DNA of 64,000 bases from positions 202,551-266,550 of the forward strand of contig NZ_JBDSPJ010000002.1 in assembly GCF_039912695.1 (NCBI RefSeq). The letters are read 5' to 3'. The position numbers were made by a program, and so were the translations under genes. This document shows positions 39,846 to 48,825 of this stretch, piece by piece. The DNA comes from Pseudolysinimonas_A sp039912695 (GTDB lineage Bacteria > Actinomycetota > Actinomycetes > Actinomycetales > Microbacteriaceae). The notes below the pieces were generated by a model that saw nothing but the letters and a program-made list of their open reading frames with translations, did not search any database and was not told the DNA's origin. The first letter of the stretch is position 1. Each line of letters starts with the position of its first letter.

Positions 39846-41360
39846 ATGGCCGTCCCCGCGCTCTCGTTCTCGTCCGCCGATCCCCTCACGACGACGGCGC
39901 AGGTCCTCGTCTTGGGGGTGCTGAAGACCGAGGACGGCCCGCGACTTGCGGTCGAGGGGGATGCTTTCGCCGACATCGCCGCTGTGTTGGGTGGCATTTT
40001 CGCCACGGGCGCGACCGATGAGCTGCGACGGCTCCCCGCACCGGCTGGAGGCGCTGCCCCGATTGCACTGATCGGCCTCGGATCGGGCACCCCCACCCTC
40101 GACTCCCTGCGATACGCGGCGGGGTCTGCCGCCCGCCAACTCACCGGGATCGACAAACTCGCCTTTGCACTCCCGATCGCGAACGCCGCCGAAGCCCTCG
40201 CCGTGCTGGAGGGCGCGGGCATCGGTGCCTACGCCTACACCGGATACCGCGTCTCGACCCTGGGCTCCACGAAGACCCCGGCCGACGAGATCACGGTGCA
40301 CGTGCCGACATCCCTCGACCTGAACGACACCGAGCTCAGCACGATCGCCGACCGAGCCACCGCCGTCGCGACCGCGGTGCACACCGTGCGCGACCTTGTG
40401 AACACCCCGCCGTCGGATCTCTACCCCGAGACCCTCACCGCCGCAGCCCTCGATCTCGCCCAAGGTCTGCCGCTTGAGATCGAAGTACTCGACGAACAGG
40501 CGCTTGAGGCCGGCGGATTCGGCGGCATCCTGGGCGTCGGTCGCGGATCGGTGCGTCCCCCGCGACTCGTCGTGGTGCGCTACTCCCCCGCGGGTGCAAC
40601 TCACCACCTTGCCCTGGTCGGAAAGGGCATCACCTTCGACTCCGGTGGGCTGTCGATCAAGCCGGCCTCATCGATGGTCGGGATGAAGTACGACATGACC
40701 GGAGCCGTCACCGCGCTCGCTGTGACGATCGCCGCCGCGACGCTCGGGCTGCCGGTGCGTCTGACTGCCTGGCTGTGCCTCGCCGAGAACATGCCGTCAG
40801 GTTCGGCCCTGCGGCCCAACGATGTGCTGCGCATTCGCGGTGGCAAGACCGTCGAAGTTCTCAACACCGACGCCGAAGGACGACTGGTTCTCGCCGACGG
40901 AATCGTCGCGGCGAGCGAAGAGCAGCCGGATGCGATCATCGATGTCGCAACGCTGACCGGCGCCGCACGTGTGGCGATTGGCGAGCGCTACATCCCGGTC
41001 ATGGGCGACGACGAGTTGGTGCGACGGGTGATCGCGGCCGGCGCCTCGGTGGGCGAGACATTCTGGGCGATGCCGCTTCCTCCAGAACTGCGCCAGATCC
41101 TCGACAGCGACGTAGCCGACATCGTGAATGCCAAACCGGGCAACCCGAACGCGGGGATGCTGGTTGCCGCGCACTTTCTCAAGGAGTTCGTCGGCACCAT
41201 CGGCGACGGAAAGGATGCGCGGCCCATCCCGTGGGCGCACCTTGACATCGCGGGGGTCGCCAACAACGGGGGCAGTGGATACGGCCTCAACGGCAAAGGT
41301 CCAACCGGGGCGACGGTGCGAACGCTCCTCGCCCTCGCTGAAGAGTTTTCAGCTCCGTAG
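39846..41360 (+). CDS. pepA: Leucyl aminopeptidase (M17)
   Basis: Hexameric metalloaminopeptidase of 504 residues that removes N-terminal residues, preferably leucine. The catalytic domain shows both metal motifs: LVGKGITFDSGGLSIKP with the catalytic lysine and VEVLNTDAEGRLVLADG, plus KYDMTGA. The N-terminal macro-like domain (about 1-170) is more variable. ATG 39846 lacks a clear ribosome site, so leaderless or weak initiation is possible. It is followed by a hairpin terminator before lpdA. Confidence 0.93.
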   Translation: MAVPALSFSSADPLTTTAQVLVLGVLKTEDGPRLAVEGDAFADIAAVLGGIFATGATDELRRLPAPAGGAAPIALIGLGSGTPTLDSLRYAAGSAARQLTGIDKLAFALPIANAAEALAVLEGAGIGAYAYTGYRVSTLGSTKTPADEITVHVPTSLDLNDTELSTIADRATAVATAVHTVRDLVNTPPSDLYPETLTAAALDLAQGLPLEIEVLDEQALEAGGFGGILGVGRGSVRPPRLVVVRYSPAGATHHLALVGKGITFDSGGLSIKPASSMVGMKYDMTGAVTALAVTIAAATLGLPVRLTAWLCLAENMPSGSALRPNDVLRIRGGKTVEVLNTDAEGRLVLADGIVAASEEQPDAIIDVATLTGAARVAIGERYIPVMGDDELVRRVIAAGASVGETFWAMPLPPELRQILDSDVADIVNAKPGNPNAGMLVAAHFLKEFVGTIGDGKDARPIPWAHLDIAGVANNGGSGYGLNGKGPTGATVRTLLALAEEFSAP

Positions 41361-41372
41361 TAGGGTCTAAGA

Positions 41373-41395
41373 GGCAAGGAACACCTTGCCTTTCT
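41373..41395 (+). terminator. Intrinsic terminator after pepA
   Basis: Seven-bp perfect stem GGCAAGG/CCTTGCC with an AACA loop followed by TTTCT, 12 bases after the pepA stop. It separates pepA from the lpdA-sucB unit. Confidence 0.75.
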
Positions 41396-41467
41396 GGACC
41401 GCAACGCCACCCTTTTCTGCGGCCCCAAACGCGCGAAAGTGCGTGCACGTATGTAGGGAGTTGCTGG

Positions 41468-42841
41468 TTGTCCGAGCAGAACTTCGATCTTGTCGTTCTG
41501 GGCGCAGGAAGCGGTGGCTATGCCGCCGCGCTGCGCGCCAGTCAGCTTGGCCTCTCGGTCGGGCTTATCGAAAAGGACAAGGTCGGCGGCACGTGCCTGC
41601 ACGTCGGCTGCATCCCGACTAAGGCCCTGTTGCACGCGGCCGAGGTCGCCGATGTGACCCGTGAATCGGCAAAGTACGGCATCTCGGCAGCTTTCAACGG
41701 CGTCGACATCGCGGGCGTCACGACGTACCGCGAAGAGGTCGTCGCCAGCAAGTACAAGGGCCTTCAGGGTCTGATCAAGGCTCGCGGAATCACGACCATC
41801 GAGGGCGAGGGGCGTCTGACCTCCCCGACAACCGTGCAGGTCGGCGATATCACCGTCACCGGAAAGAACATCGTTTTGGCGACCGGCTCGTACTCGCGCT
41901 CGCTCCCCGGACTCGAGATCGGCGGTCGGGTACTCACCTCGGAGCACGCGCTCCAACTCGACTTCGTGCCGAAGAAGGTCATCGTTCTCGGCGGCGGTGT
42001 CATCGGCGTTGAGTTTTCGAGCGTGTGGAAGAGCTGGGGTGCCGACGTTCAGATCGTCGAGGCCCTGCCGCACCTGGTGCCCAATGAAGACGAAGCGATC
42101 TCGAAGTCGTTCGAGCGCGCGTTCCGCAAGCGCGGCATCAACTTCAGCCTCGGCGTGCGTTTTCAGTCGGTCACCCAGAACGACGACGGCGTGGTGGTGA
42201 CGCTCGAAGACGGTCAGACCTTCGACGGCGAACTGCTGCTCGTCGCCGTTGGCCGAGGACCTGCGACCGCGAACCTGGGCTTCGAAGAGGTCGGCGTCAC
42301 GATGGACCGCGGCTTTGTCATCACCGACGAGCGTCTTCACACCAACATCCCGGGGGTCTGGGCAGTCGGCGACATCGTCCCCGGCCTGCAGCTCGCGCAC
42401 CGGGGTTTCCAGCAGGGCATCTTCGTCGCCGAAGAGATCGCCGGTCTGAATCCGATCGTGGTCGACGACGTCAACATCCCGAAGGTCACTTACTCCGACC
42501 CCGAAGTTGCTTCAGTTGGTCTCACCGAGGCCAAGGCCATCGAGAAGTTCGGTGCGGATGCCATCGCCACGTACGACTACAGCCTCGCCGGCAACGGCAA
42601 GAGCCACATCATCGGCACGACCGGCAACATCAAGGTCGTTCGCCAGAAGGATGGGCCGGTTCTCGGCGTGCACATGATCGGTGCGCGTGTCGGCGAACTG
42701 ATCGGCGAAGCCCAGCTCGCCGTCAACTGGGAGGCATACCCGGAAGACATCGCCCCTTACATCCACGCCCACCCGACGCAGAACGAGGCGCTCGGCGAAG
42801 CGTTCCTCGCCATCGCCGGCAAGCCGCTGCACGCCATCTGA
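41468..42841 (+). CDS. lpdA: Dihydrolipoyl dehydrogenase (E3)
   Basis: FAD-dependent E3 component of 457 residues that reoxidises dihydrolipoamide for the pyruvate and 2-oxoglutarate dehydrogenase complexes, passing electrons to NAD+. FAD site: VVLGAGSGGYAAALRASQLG; redox disulfide: GGTCLHVGCIPTKALL; NAD site: VIVLGGGVIGVEFSS; C-terminal interface with the catalytic histidine: HAHPTQNEALGEAF. The start is TTG 41468, supported by a GTAGGGAG ribosome site 7 bases upstream and by the conserved N-terminus. It lies 72 bases ahead of sucB. Confidence 0.95.
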   Translation: MSEQNFDLVVLGAGSGGYAAALRASQLGLSVGLIEKDKVGGTCLHVGCIPTKALLHAAEVADVTRESAKYGISAAFNGVDIAGVTTYREEVVASKYKGLQGLIKARGITTIEGEGRLTSPTTVQVGDITVTGKNIVLATGSYSRSLPGLEIGGRVLTSEHALQLDFVPKKVIVLGGGVIGVEFSSVWKSWGADVQIVEALPHLVPNEDEAISKSFERAFRKRGINFSLGVRFQSVTQNDDGVVVTLEDGQTFDGELLLVAVGRGPATANLGFEEVGVTMDRGFVITDERLHTNIPGVWAVGDIVPGLQLAHRGFQQGIFVAEEIAGLNPIVVDDVNIPKVTYSDPEVASVGLTEAKAIEKFGADAIATYDYSLAGNGKSHIIGTTGNIKVVRQKDGPVLGVHMIGARVGELIGEAQLAVNWEAYPEDIAPYIHAHPTQNEALGEAFLAIAGKPLHAI

Positions 42842-42913
42842 CCCACCCATTTCGTCTCGGGCGCTGAGCCCGCAGCTAAGCTAGATCTCACAGCTTCGAA
42901 GGAGCACCCCGCG

Positions 42914-44410
42914 ATGAGCGAATCCGTCACCCTCCCGGCTCTCGGAGAGAGCGTCACGGAAGGGACCGTCACCCGCTGGCTTAAGAAGGTCGGCGACCGG
43001 GTCGAGGTCGACGAGCCTCTGCTCGAGGTATCGACCGACAAGGTCGACACCGAGATCCCCTCTCCCGTCGCCGGAGTGATCGAGCAGATCTTCGTGCAGG
43101 AAGACGAGACCGTCGAGGTCGGGGCCGTTCTGGTCACCATCGGCGACGGCTCAGGATCTGCGGCCCCCGTTGATGCCCCACCCGCCGCCGCACCCGCCGA
43201 GGCTGAGGCAGCTCCCGCTCCGGTCGAGGCAGCACCGGTCGAGGCAGCACCCGTGGCTCCCGCGCCGGTTGAGGCGGCACCCGTGGCTCCCGCACCCGCC
43301 GAGGCCGCTCCGGCACCCGTTGAGACACCTCCGACCCCGGCACCCGCTGCAGAGTTGGCGCCCCAAGCCCCACCCGCGCCAGCCGTTGCGGCTGCGCCGG
43401 TCGCACCCGCTCCCGCTCCCGCCGCCGCACCCGCGGCCGCGGCCGCGCCCGCGCCGGTCGCCGCGGCCACTCCCGCCGCGGCTCCGGCTTCGACTGCCGC
43501 TGCCAACGCCCACGCCGGGTACGTCACCCCGATCGTGCGCAAGCTCGCCCACGAGAAGGGCGTCGACCTCTCCAGCCTCACCGGTACCGGTGTCGGCGGA
43601 CGCATCCGCAAGCAGGATGTTCTCGGCGCCGGCAGCCCCGCGCTGTCGACTTCGGTGCCTGCCACCGTCGCCGCCCCGGTTCTTGAGGTCTCGCCACTGC
43701 GGGGCACGACGGTTCCGATGTCGCGGTTGCGCAAGGTCGTGGCGGAGCGCGCCGTCGTCTCGATGACGTCGATGGCTCAACTCACCACCGTCGTCGAGGT
43801 CGACGTGACGAAGGTCGCGAGCTACCGCGATGAGGTGAAGGCTGCTTTCCAAGCCAAGACCGGCCAGAAGCTGACGTTCCTGCCGTTCTTCGTACTGGCC
43901 GCGTCGGAAGCGCTGAAGGCGTATCCGATCATCAATGCGACGGTCGACGGTGACACGATCGTCTACCCCGATCACGAGAACGTGAGCATCGCGGTCGACA
44001 CCGAGCGCGGCCTGCTCACCCCCGTGGTGCGCAACGCCAGCGATCTCAACCTGGCCCAGCTCGCCATCGAGATCGCCGACAAGGCCGACCGCACCCGCAA
44101 CAACAAGCTGACGCCGGATGAACTCTCTGGCGGAACCTTCACGGTGACCAACACCGGCTCGCGTGGCGCGCTGTTCGACACCCCGATTGTGTTCCTGCCG
44201 CAGTCAGCCATCCTCGGTACCGGAATCGTCGCGAAGAAGCCTGTTGTCGTCACCGACGACGGACTCGACGCGATCGCGATCCGCTCGACGGTCTACCTCG
44301 CGCTCTCCTACGACCACCGCATTGTGGATGGTGCCGACGCGGCACGCTTCCTCGGCGCGGTCAAGGCTCGCCTCGAAAGCGGCGACTTCGCGAGCGTGCT
44401 CGGTATCTAG
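42914..44410 (+). CDS. sucB: 2-oxoacid dehydrogenase E2 (dihydrolipoamide succinyltransferase)
   Basis: E2 acyltransferase core of a 2-oxoacid dehydrogenase complex, 498 residues. One lipoyl domain (1-80) with the lipoylated lysine in EVSTDKVDTEI, a 110-residue alanine/proline linker, an E3-binding domain (about 197-235, VTPIVRKLAHEKGVDLSSL then GTGVGGRIRKQDVL), and the catalytic domain ending with the active-site LSYDHRIVDGADAARFL. Annotated as SucB-type, though in actinobacteria such E2s may serve pyruvate dehydrogenase as well. Lipoate for it would come from LipB and LipA encoded just downstream. Confidence 0.92.
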   Translation: MSESVTLPALGESVTEGTVTRWLKKVGDRVEVDEPLLEVSTDKVDTEIPSPVAGVIEQIFVQEDETVEVGAVLVTIGDGSGSAAPVDAPPAAAPAEAEAAPAPVEAAPVEAAPVAPAPVEAAPVAPAPAEAAPAPVETPPTPAPAAELAPQAPPAPAVAAAPVAPAPAPAAAPAAAAAPAPVAAATPAAAPASTAAANAHAGYVTPIVRKLAHEKGVDLSSLTGTGVGGRIRKQDVLGAGSPALSTSVPATVAAPVLEVSPLRGTTVPMSRLRKVVAERAVVSMTSMAQLTTVVEVDVTKVASYRDEVKAAFQAKTGQKLTFLPFFVLAASEALKAYPIINATVDGDTIVYPDHENVSIAVDTERGLLTPVVRNASDLNLAQLAIEIADKADRTRNNKLTPDELSGGTFTVTNTGSRGALFDTPIVFLPQSAILGTGIVAKKPVVVTDDGLDAIAIRSTVYLALSYDHRIVDGADAARFLGAVKARLESGDFASVLGI

Positions 44411-44435
44411 CAAAGGGGGTGTCTCGTGCTGCCCC

Positions 44436-45803
44436 TCACCCATCACTCGAAGCCCCCGGCGCCACGGCGTTCGGGGGCTTCGTGATGTAGTCGCGGATGC
44501 GCCAGCCATCCACAGTGCGCATCAGCAGGATCGACGCGGGGTCGCTGCCGTCGGGCAGGTCGACCAGCACCGAGTCACCGAGTTCTTCTACGAGGGTGAG
44601 ATCACCGGCGACAACCCCATCGCCGGGATACTCGCCCCCTGCCTCGATCATTTGAATCAGTTCTCGATCGGCCGCCAGCCCCGATGAATCCTGCTGGTCG
44701 ACGTCGTCGAGGCACAGGAGCGACAAGTCTCGGATGCACCGCTCCCGCAGGTCGAGCAGCAGTTGCGCCGCATCGAGTGGATCGTCGGGTAGTTCCGGTA
44801 CCGGCGCCAGCGACGAGGCCGTAGGGGTCGCGATCGGATTCGCGGCCACCGGTTGGGACGATCCGCCCGGCACGATGGTGAGGGCAATCATCAGCACGAG
44901 TGCCCCAACCGCGAGCCCGAGCACGATTCTGCGCCGTCGCTGATCCCAGCCCGTCCAGATGGCGCGCGCCCGAGACCACACTTCTTCGATATTGCCGCGC
45001 ACGCCGTCTGGGATGAGGCCCGCGAGCCACGGGGGAAGGGTCGCCACCGCTGCGACGTCGGGCTCGACCGGATCGATCAGTCCGATCATGCGGGGCTCAA
45101 CAGCAGGCTCCTCGTCAGCTGCGAATCGAATCTCGCTCGCCGCCGCGAGGTCGAAGAGGGCACCCGCGATAGCGGCCGGAAGCGCTTCCCCGAGGCCAGC
45201 AGCAAGACGACGTGCGGCATCCGCCCGCGGTCCGGTAACCCGCGTGAGCACCAGGGCAACGAGGTCACGCAGCGCCGCGCGATCGGCGATCACCCCGTGG
45301 ACAGTCTCCAACACAACCTCCGGAGATCCCGCGGAAAACAGCTCTGCGCGACCGAACCCGACCAGGGTCGGCGCTCCGTCATCCCGAAAGCACACCGAAC
45401 CGAGAGACAGTGCCGAGTGCGCCACCCCGACTGAGTGGATGCGGTCGAGCGTCGTCGCGATCGGCGCGAGGATCGTGACGGCCTCTCCGGCATCCAGCCC
45501 CGCTCGTCGTTCGAGCAGGTCGCCCAGAGAGCCGGGCCGCAGCCGCTCGAGCACGAGTACTGCCTCGTCTTCGTCGAGCCCGACATCTTCGAGAGCCACC
45601 ACGTGCTCCCCCGCCGCTCGGGTGAGCGCCTCAAGTTCGACGCGCATCCGGGCGTCGTCGGGACTGCCGATCTTCAGCACGGCGGTGCGGTCGTCGGCAA
45701 ACCCCAGTACCAGGCGCGTGCGGTCACCATGCCCGATGGTGCGCAGCACCCGATACCCCGCCACGTCGGTCACGAGCCGATCGTCGCGTGCCGGCGCGTG
45801 CAT
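44436..45803 (-). CDS. Membrane-anchored pseudokinase (protein-kinase-like domain with extracytoplasmic tail)
   Basis: Protein of 455 residues with a kinase-like domain (about 15-240), a transmembrane helix (about 293-313, IVLGLAVGALVLMIALTIV) and a 140-residue extracytoplasmic domain. The glycine loop IGHGDRTRLVLG, the ATP lysine in AVLKIGS, the partner glutamate in RVELEAL and the hinge LVLERLRPGSL are kinase-like. The catalytic loop is VAHSALSLGSV in place of HRDxxxxN and the metal motif is GFG instead of DFG, so both catalytic aspartates are lost. It probably acts as a scaffold or sensor rather than an enzyme. It is convergent with sucB and divergent from lipB, with about 94 bases to lipB. 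Confidence 0.8.
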   Translation of the reverse strand: MHAPARDDRLVTDVAGYRVLRTIGHGDRTRLVLGFADDRTAVLKIGSPDDARMRVELEALTRAAGEHVVALEDVGLDEDEAVLVLERLRPGSLGDLLERRAGLDAGEAVTILAPIATTLDRIHSVGVAHSALSLGSVCFRDDGAPTLVGFGRAELFSAGSPEVVLETVHGVIADRAALRDLVALVLTRVTGPRADAARRLAAGLGEALPAAIAGALFDLAAASEIRFAADEEPAVEPRMIGLIDPVEPDVAAVATLPPWLAGLIPDGVRGNIEEVWSRARAIWTGWDQRRRRIVLGLAVGALVLMIALTIVPGGSSQPVAANPIATPTASSLAPVPELPDDPLDAAQLLLDLRERCIRDLSLLCLDDVDQQDSSGLAADRELIQMIEAGGEYPGDGVVAGDLTLVEELGDSVLVDLPDGSDPASILLMRTVDGWRIRDYITKPPNAVAPGASSDG

Positions 45804-45897
45804 CCGGATGTCTGAAAGACGAGTCGTGGAGAGGGTCCGAATCAGCGCGCCGGGGAGGGTCCGGCGCAGGAGTCGACCCGCAGGTAGTCTCGAACCC

Positions 45898-46566
45898 GTG
45901 GTCGACTACGTCGTCACGGGGCTAAGCGCCAACTCCGTGCCGTATTCCACTGCCCTTGAGACACAGCGTGCTTTGCATGCCGAGGTCGCGAGCGGCAGGG
46001 CGCCAGATACCGTCCTCCTTCTGGAGCACCCGTCGGTGTACACCGCGGGTAAGCGCACCGAACCGCACGAGCGGCCCACCGACGGCACCCCGGTCATCGA
46101 CGCGGATCGCGGCGGCAAGATCACCTGGCATGGTCCGGGGCAACTGGTCGGCTATCCGATCGTGAAGCTGGATGATCCGATCGACGTGGTCGCCTACGTG
46201 CGGCGCCTCGAGGGAATGCTCATCGACGTGCTGGCCGAGTTCGGCATCCCCGGGGTTCGTGTCGAAGGACGTAGCGGCGTGTGGCTGGTCGACGGCAACC
46301 GCCCGGCCGGCGACAAGATCGCGGCCATCGGCATCCGGGTCGCCGAGGGCGTCACGATGCACGGCTTCTCGCTGAACTGCAACAACTCGTTCGACGCCTA
46401 CCGCGCGATCATCGCCTGCGGAATCATGGACGCCGGCGTGACGAGCATCTCGCGCGAAACGGGCCGCGAGATCAGCCCTGAGGATGTCGTCCCGCTCATC
46501 GAGCGGCACTTTCTGAACAACCTCGCTCCCTCCCTCGCCTCGACTCGAAAGGTGGTCAGCGTATGA
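45898..46566 (+). CDS. lipB: Octanoyltransferase LipB
   Basis: Lipoyl(octanoyl)transferase of 222 residues that moves octanoate from acyl carrier protein to the lysine of lipoyl domains. The catalytic lysine is in AGDKIAAIGIRV and the acyl-binding cysteine in IIACGIMDAGVTS; RGGKITWHGPGQLVGYP is the family signature. The start is GTG 45898 (VDYVVTGLSANSVPY); a longer frame upstream is antisense to the pseudokinase. It overlaps lipA by ATGA. Confidence 0.94.
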   Translation: MVDYVVTGLSANSVPYSTALETQRALHAEVASGRAPDTVLLLEHPSVYTAGKRTEPHERPTDGTPVIDADRGGKITWHGPGQLVGYPIVKLDDPIDVVAYVRRLEGMLIDVLAEFGIPGVRVEGRSGVWLVDGNRPAGDKIAAIGIRVAEGVTMHGFSLNCNNSFDAYRAIIACGIMDAGVTSISRETGREISPEDVVPLIERHFLNNLAPSLASTRKVVSV

Positions 46567-47561
46567 GCGCGGAGCAGATCGGGCACGACGGTCGCAAATT
46601 GCTGCGGCTCGAGATCCGCAACGCCGAGACCCCGATCGAGCGCAAGCCCGACTGGATCAAGACCAAGGCGAAGATGGGGCCCGAGTACACGGCCCTGCAA
46701 CACCTCGTGAAAGACGAGGGGCTGCACACCGTCTGCCAGGAGGCCGGCTGCCCCAATATCTACGAGTGCTGGGAAGACCGCGAGGCGACCTTCCTGATCG
46801 GCGGCAGTCAGTGCACAAGGCGGTGCGACTTCTGCCAGATCGACACCGGCAAGCCCGCCGACTACGACAAGGATGAACCCCGCCGGGTCGCCGAGTCGGT
46901 CGTCAAAATGGGGCTTCGCTACGCGACCGTCACCGGCGTCGCCCGCGACGACCTTCCCGACGAGGGCGCCTGGCTGCACGCCGAGACGGTGCGCGCCATC
47001 CACGCCGCCAACCCGGGCACGGGTGTCGAGATCCTCGCCACCGACTTCTCGGGCAACCCGACTCTGCTCGAAGAGGTCTTCTCGTCGCGCCCCGAAGTCT
47101 TCGCGCACAACGTCGAAACGGTCCCGCGCATCTTCAAGCGCATCCGTCCGGCGTTCCGCTATGACCGCTCGCTTGACGTGCTGACCCAGGCTCGCGCCTA
47201 CGGACTCATCACGAAGTCGAACCTCATCCTCGGGATGGGCGAGACGCGCGAGGAGGTCTCGCAGGCTCTCCACGATCTGCACGATGCCGGCACCGACATC
47301 ATCACGATCACTCAATACCTGCGCCCCACCCCGCGCCACCTCCCCGTCGACCGCTGGGTGCGCCCTGAGGAGTTCGTCGAGATGAAGGAGGAGGCCGAAG
47401 CGATCGGCTTCCTGGGCGTGCTCGCCGGACCGCTGGTGCGCTCGTCGTACCGCGCGGGACGCCTGTGGGCACGGTCGATGATGGCGAAAGGCCGCGACAT
47501 CCCCGCTCATCTCACTCACTTGGCTGACGCTGAACTCGGGTTCGCGCAGGCCGTATCGTAG
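46563..47561 (+). CDS. lipA: Lipoyl synthase LipA
   Basis: Radical SAM enzyme of 332 residues inserting two sulfur atoms into protein-bound octanoyl groups. The auxiliary cluster cysteines are in CQEAGCPNIYECW, the radical SAM cluster in CTRRCDFCQID, and the C-terminal RSSYRAG supplies the serine ligand. It overlaps lipB by 4 bases. With LipB it lipoylates the E2 encoded by sucB and probably other lipoyl proteins. DUF4191 follows after 5 bases. Confidence 0.96.
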   Translation: MSAEQIGHDGRKLLRLEIRNAETPIERKPDWIKTKAKMGPEYTALQHLVKDEGLHTVCQEAGCPNIYECWEDREATFLIGGSQCTRRCDFCQIDTGKPADYDKDEPRRVAESVVKMGLRYATVTGVARDDLPDEGAWLHAETVRAIHAANPGTGVEILATDFSGNPTLLEEVFSSRPEVFAHNVETVPRIFKRIRPAFRYDRSLDVLTQARAYGLITKSNLILGMGETREEVSQALHDLHDAGTDIITITQYLRPTPRHLPVDRWVRPEEFVEMKEEAEAIGFLGVLAGPLVRSSYRAGRLWARSMMAKGRDIPAHLTHLADAELGFAQAVS

Positions 47562-47566
47562 GAGCC

Positions 47567-48265
47567 ATGGCACGCCCCACCGCCCCCGAAAAGGAACCAG
47601 GCCGCATCCGTCAGATGTGGCAGGTCTTCCAGATGACTCGCCGCTACGACAGCTCGATCGTTCTGTACCTGTTGCTGGCCCTGCTCGCACCGCTCGGCAC
47701 GGGAATCGTGCTCGGGATTGTGCTCGGCCGTGGCGACGCCGTGCCGATGATCCTGTACATCGTTGCGGGGCTGCTCGCCGGCGTGCTGCTGGTTCTCATC
47801 GTGCTGGGCCGACGCGCCGAGAAAGCCGCCTTCTCGCAGATCGAGGGCCAGCCGGGCGCTGTCGGCGCCGTGCTGAAGAGTTCGCTGCGTCGCTCGTGGA
47901 TCGGTAACGAGATTCCGATCAACTTCAACAAGTCGCAGGATGCCGTCTACCGCGCCGTTGGCCGCGGCGGCGTCGTGCTGATCGGCGAGGGTCCGCGCTC
48001 ACGCACCCAGCCGATGCTGGAGAAGGAGCGCGCGAACGTGCGCCGCATCCTGCCCGAGGTTCCGGTCAGCTTCGTCTACGTCGGACCCGATCCCACCTCG
48101 ACCGCACTGCACAAGATCGTGCCGGCTCTCGGCCGCCTCAAGCGCGCGCTGACTAAGTCGGAGATCAACGCGGTCTCGAATCGGCTCTCGTCGCTCGGCA
48201 AGAATGGACTGCCCATCCCGAAGGGGATCGACCCGCAGCGGGTCAGGGCAGGGCGTCCGCGCTAA
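47567..48265 (+). CDS. DUF4191 domain-containing membrane protein
   Basis: Protein of 232 residues, DUF4191, with two transmembrane helices (about 28-75: SSIVLYLLLALLAPLGTGIV and ILYIVAGLLAGVLLVLIVLG) and a cytoplasmic C-terminal domain containing RRSWIGNEIPINFNKSQDAV and a late KNGLPIPKGIDPQRV. Conserved after lipA in actinobacteria including mycobacteria. Function unknown. Confidence 0.9.
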   Translation: MARPTAPEKEPGRIRQMWQVFQMTRRYDSSIVLYLLLALLAPLGTGIVLGIVLGRGDAVPMILYIVAGLLAGVLLVLIVLGRRAEKAAFSQIEGQPGAVGAVLKSSLRRSWIGNEIPINFNKSQDAVYRAVGRGGVVLIGEGPRSRTQPMLEKERANVRRILPEVPVSFVYVGPDPTSTALHKIVPALGRLKRALTKSEINAVSNRLSSLGKNGLPIPKGIDPQRVRAGRPR

Positions 48266-48269
48266 GCGG

Positions 48270-48683
48270 TCACACGCAGACGAGCAGCGTTGCTGCCGCA
48301 CGATCGTGCAGGCCGCGCTGATCGGCATCCATAATCAGCGCCGGAACGAACAGGCACAGCAGCGCCGTGCGCACGAACGGACGCCACAGCCCCAGCTTTC
48401 CCGGCTGAAGCGGCACGACCCGCATGCGCAGGATGAGGTGGCCAACGCTGCCATTCAGCACCAGTAGGAAGAGTAGCTGCTCTGCCGCGAAAAGGCCTAG
48501 CGTGATAAATCCGTCGGTCTGCCACGGCCCGGTCGGGAAGAACGCCAGCGACAATCCGTAGGCAATCGCCCAGTCGATCGCGAGGGCGCCGAGGCGTCTG
48601 CCACCCCGCGCGATCGAGCGCGGACCAGCCTGCGGAAGGCCCAAGCGCTCCCCCGGCCAGCGCTGTTCACCGGGGTTGCTCAC
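48270..48683 (-). CDS. RDD family membrane protein
   Basis: Membrane protein of 137 residues with an RDD domain: ARGGRRLGALAIDWAIAYGL contains the Arg and Asp residues in the first helix, followed by two more helices and GHLILRMRVVPLQPG. Function is not established for this subgroup. In mycobacteria an RDD gene occupies the same place between the DUF4191 gene and glnA. Convergent with DUF4191, 4 bases apart, and divergent from glnA. Confidence 0.9.
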   Translation of the reverse strand: MSNPGEQRWPGERLGLPQAGPRSIARGGRRLGALAIDWAIAYGLSLAFFPTGPWQTDGFITLGLFAAEQLLFLLVLNGSVGHLILRMRVVPLQPGKLGLWRPFVRTALLCLFVPALIMDADQRGLHDRAAATLLVCV

Positions 48684-48713
48684 GGTTCAAGCTTAAGGTC
48701 TCCCCGGCTGCTC

Positions 48714-48751
48714 GTAACATTCGCGAAACAATGGCGTTACGGTCGGGAAAC
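48714..48751 (+). promoter_or_regulatory. Tandem GlnR box upstream of glnA
   Basis: Two complete GlnR sites in series: GTAAC-N6-GAAAC (48714-48729) then N6, GTTAC-N6-GAAAC (48736-48751). Each half-site and all three 6-base spacings match the actinobacterial GlnR consensus GTnAC-n6-GAAAC exactly. The position 75-112 bases upstream of the glnA ATG implies nitrogen-responsive control of glnA by a GlnR encoded elsewhere. It could also affect the divergent RDD gene. Confidence 0.9.
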
Positions 48752-48825
48752 CCTCTTCACATAGCCTCAGTCCCGAGGCTGCGACCTGCAGTCACGCCCG
48801 CAACGCCTTTCTTGGAGTACCTCCT

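Noticed and set aside
43140..43500. Alanine/proline repeat frames on the other strand of sucB
   Set aside because: They are reverse frames of the flexible E2 linker, giving glycine-, arginine- or serine-rich artefacts.
44448..44482. 11-bp inverted repeat after sucB considered as a terminator
   Set aside because: It encodes the C-terminal residues of the convergent pseudokinase and has no T-run; it may terminate sucB transcription, but I do not list it as a separate feature.
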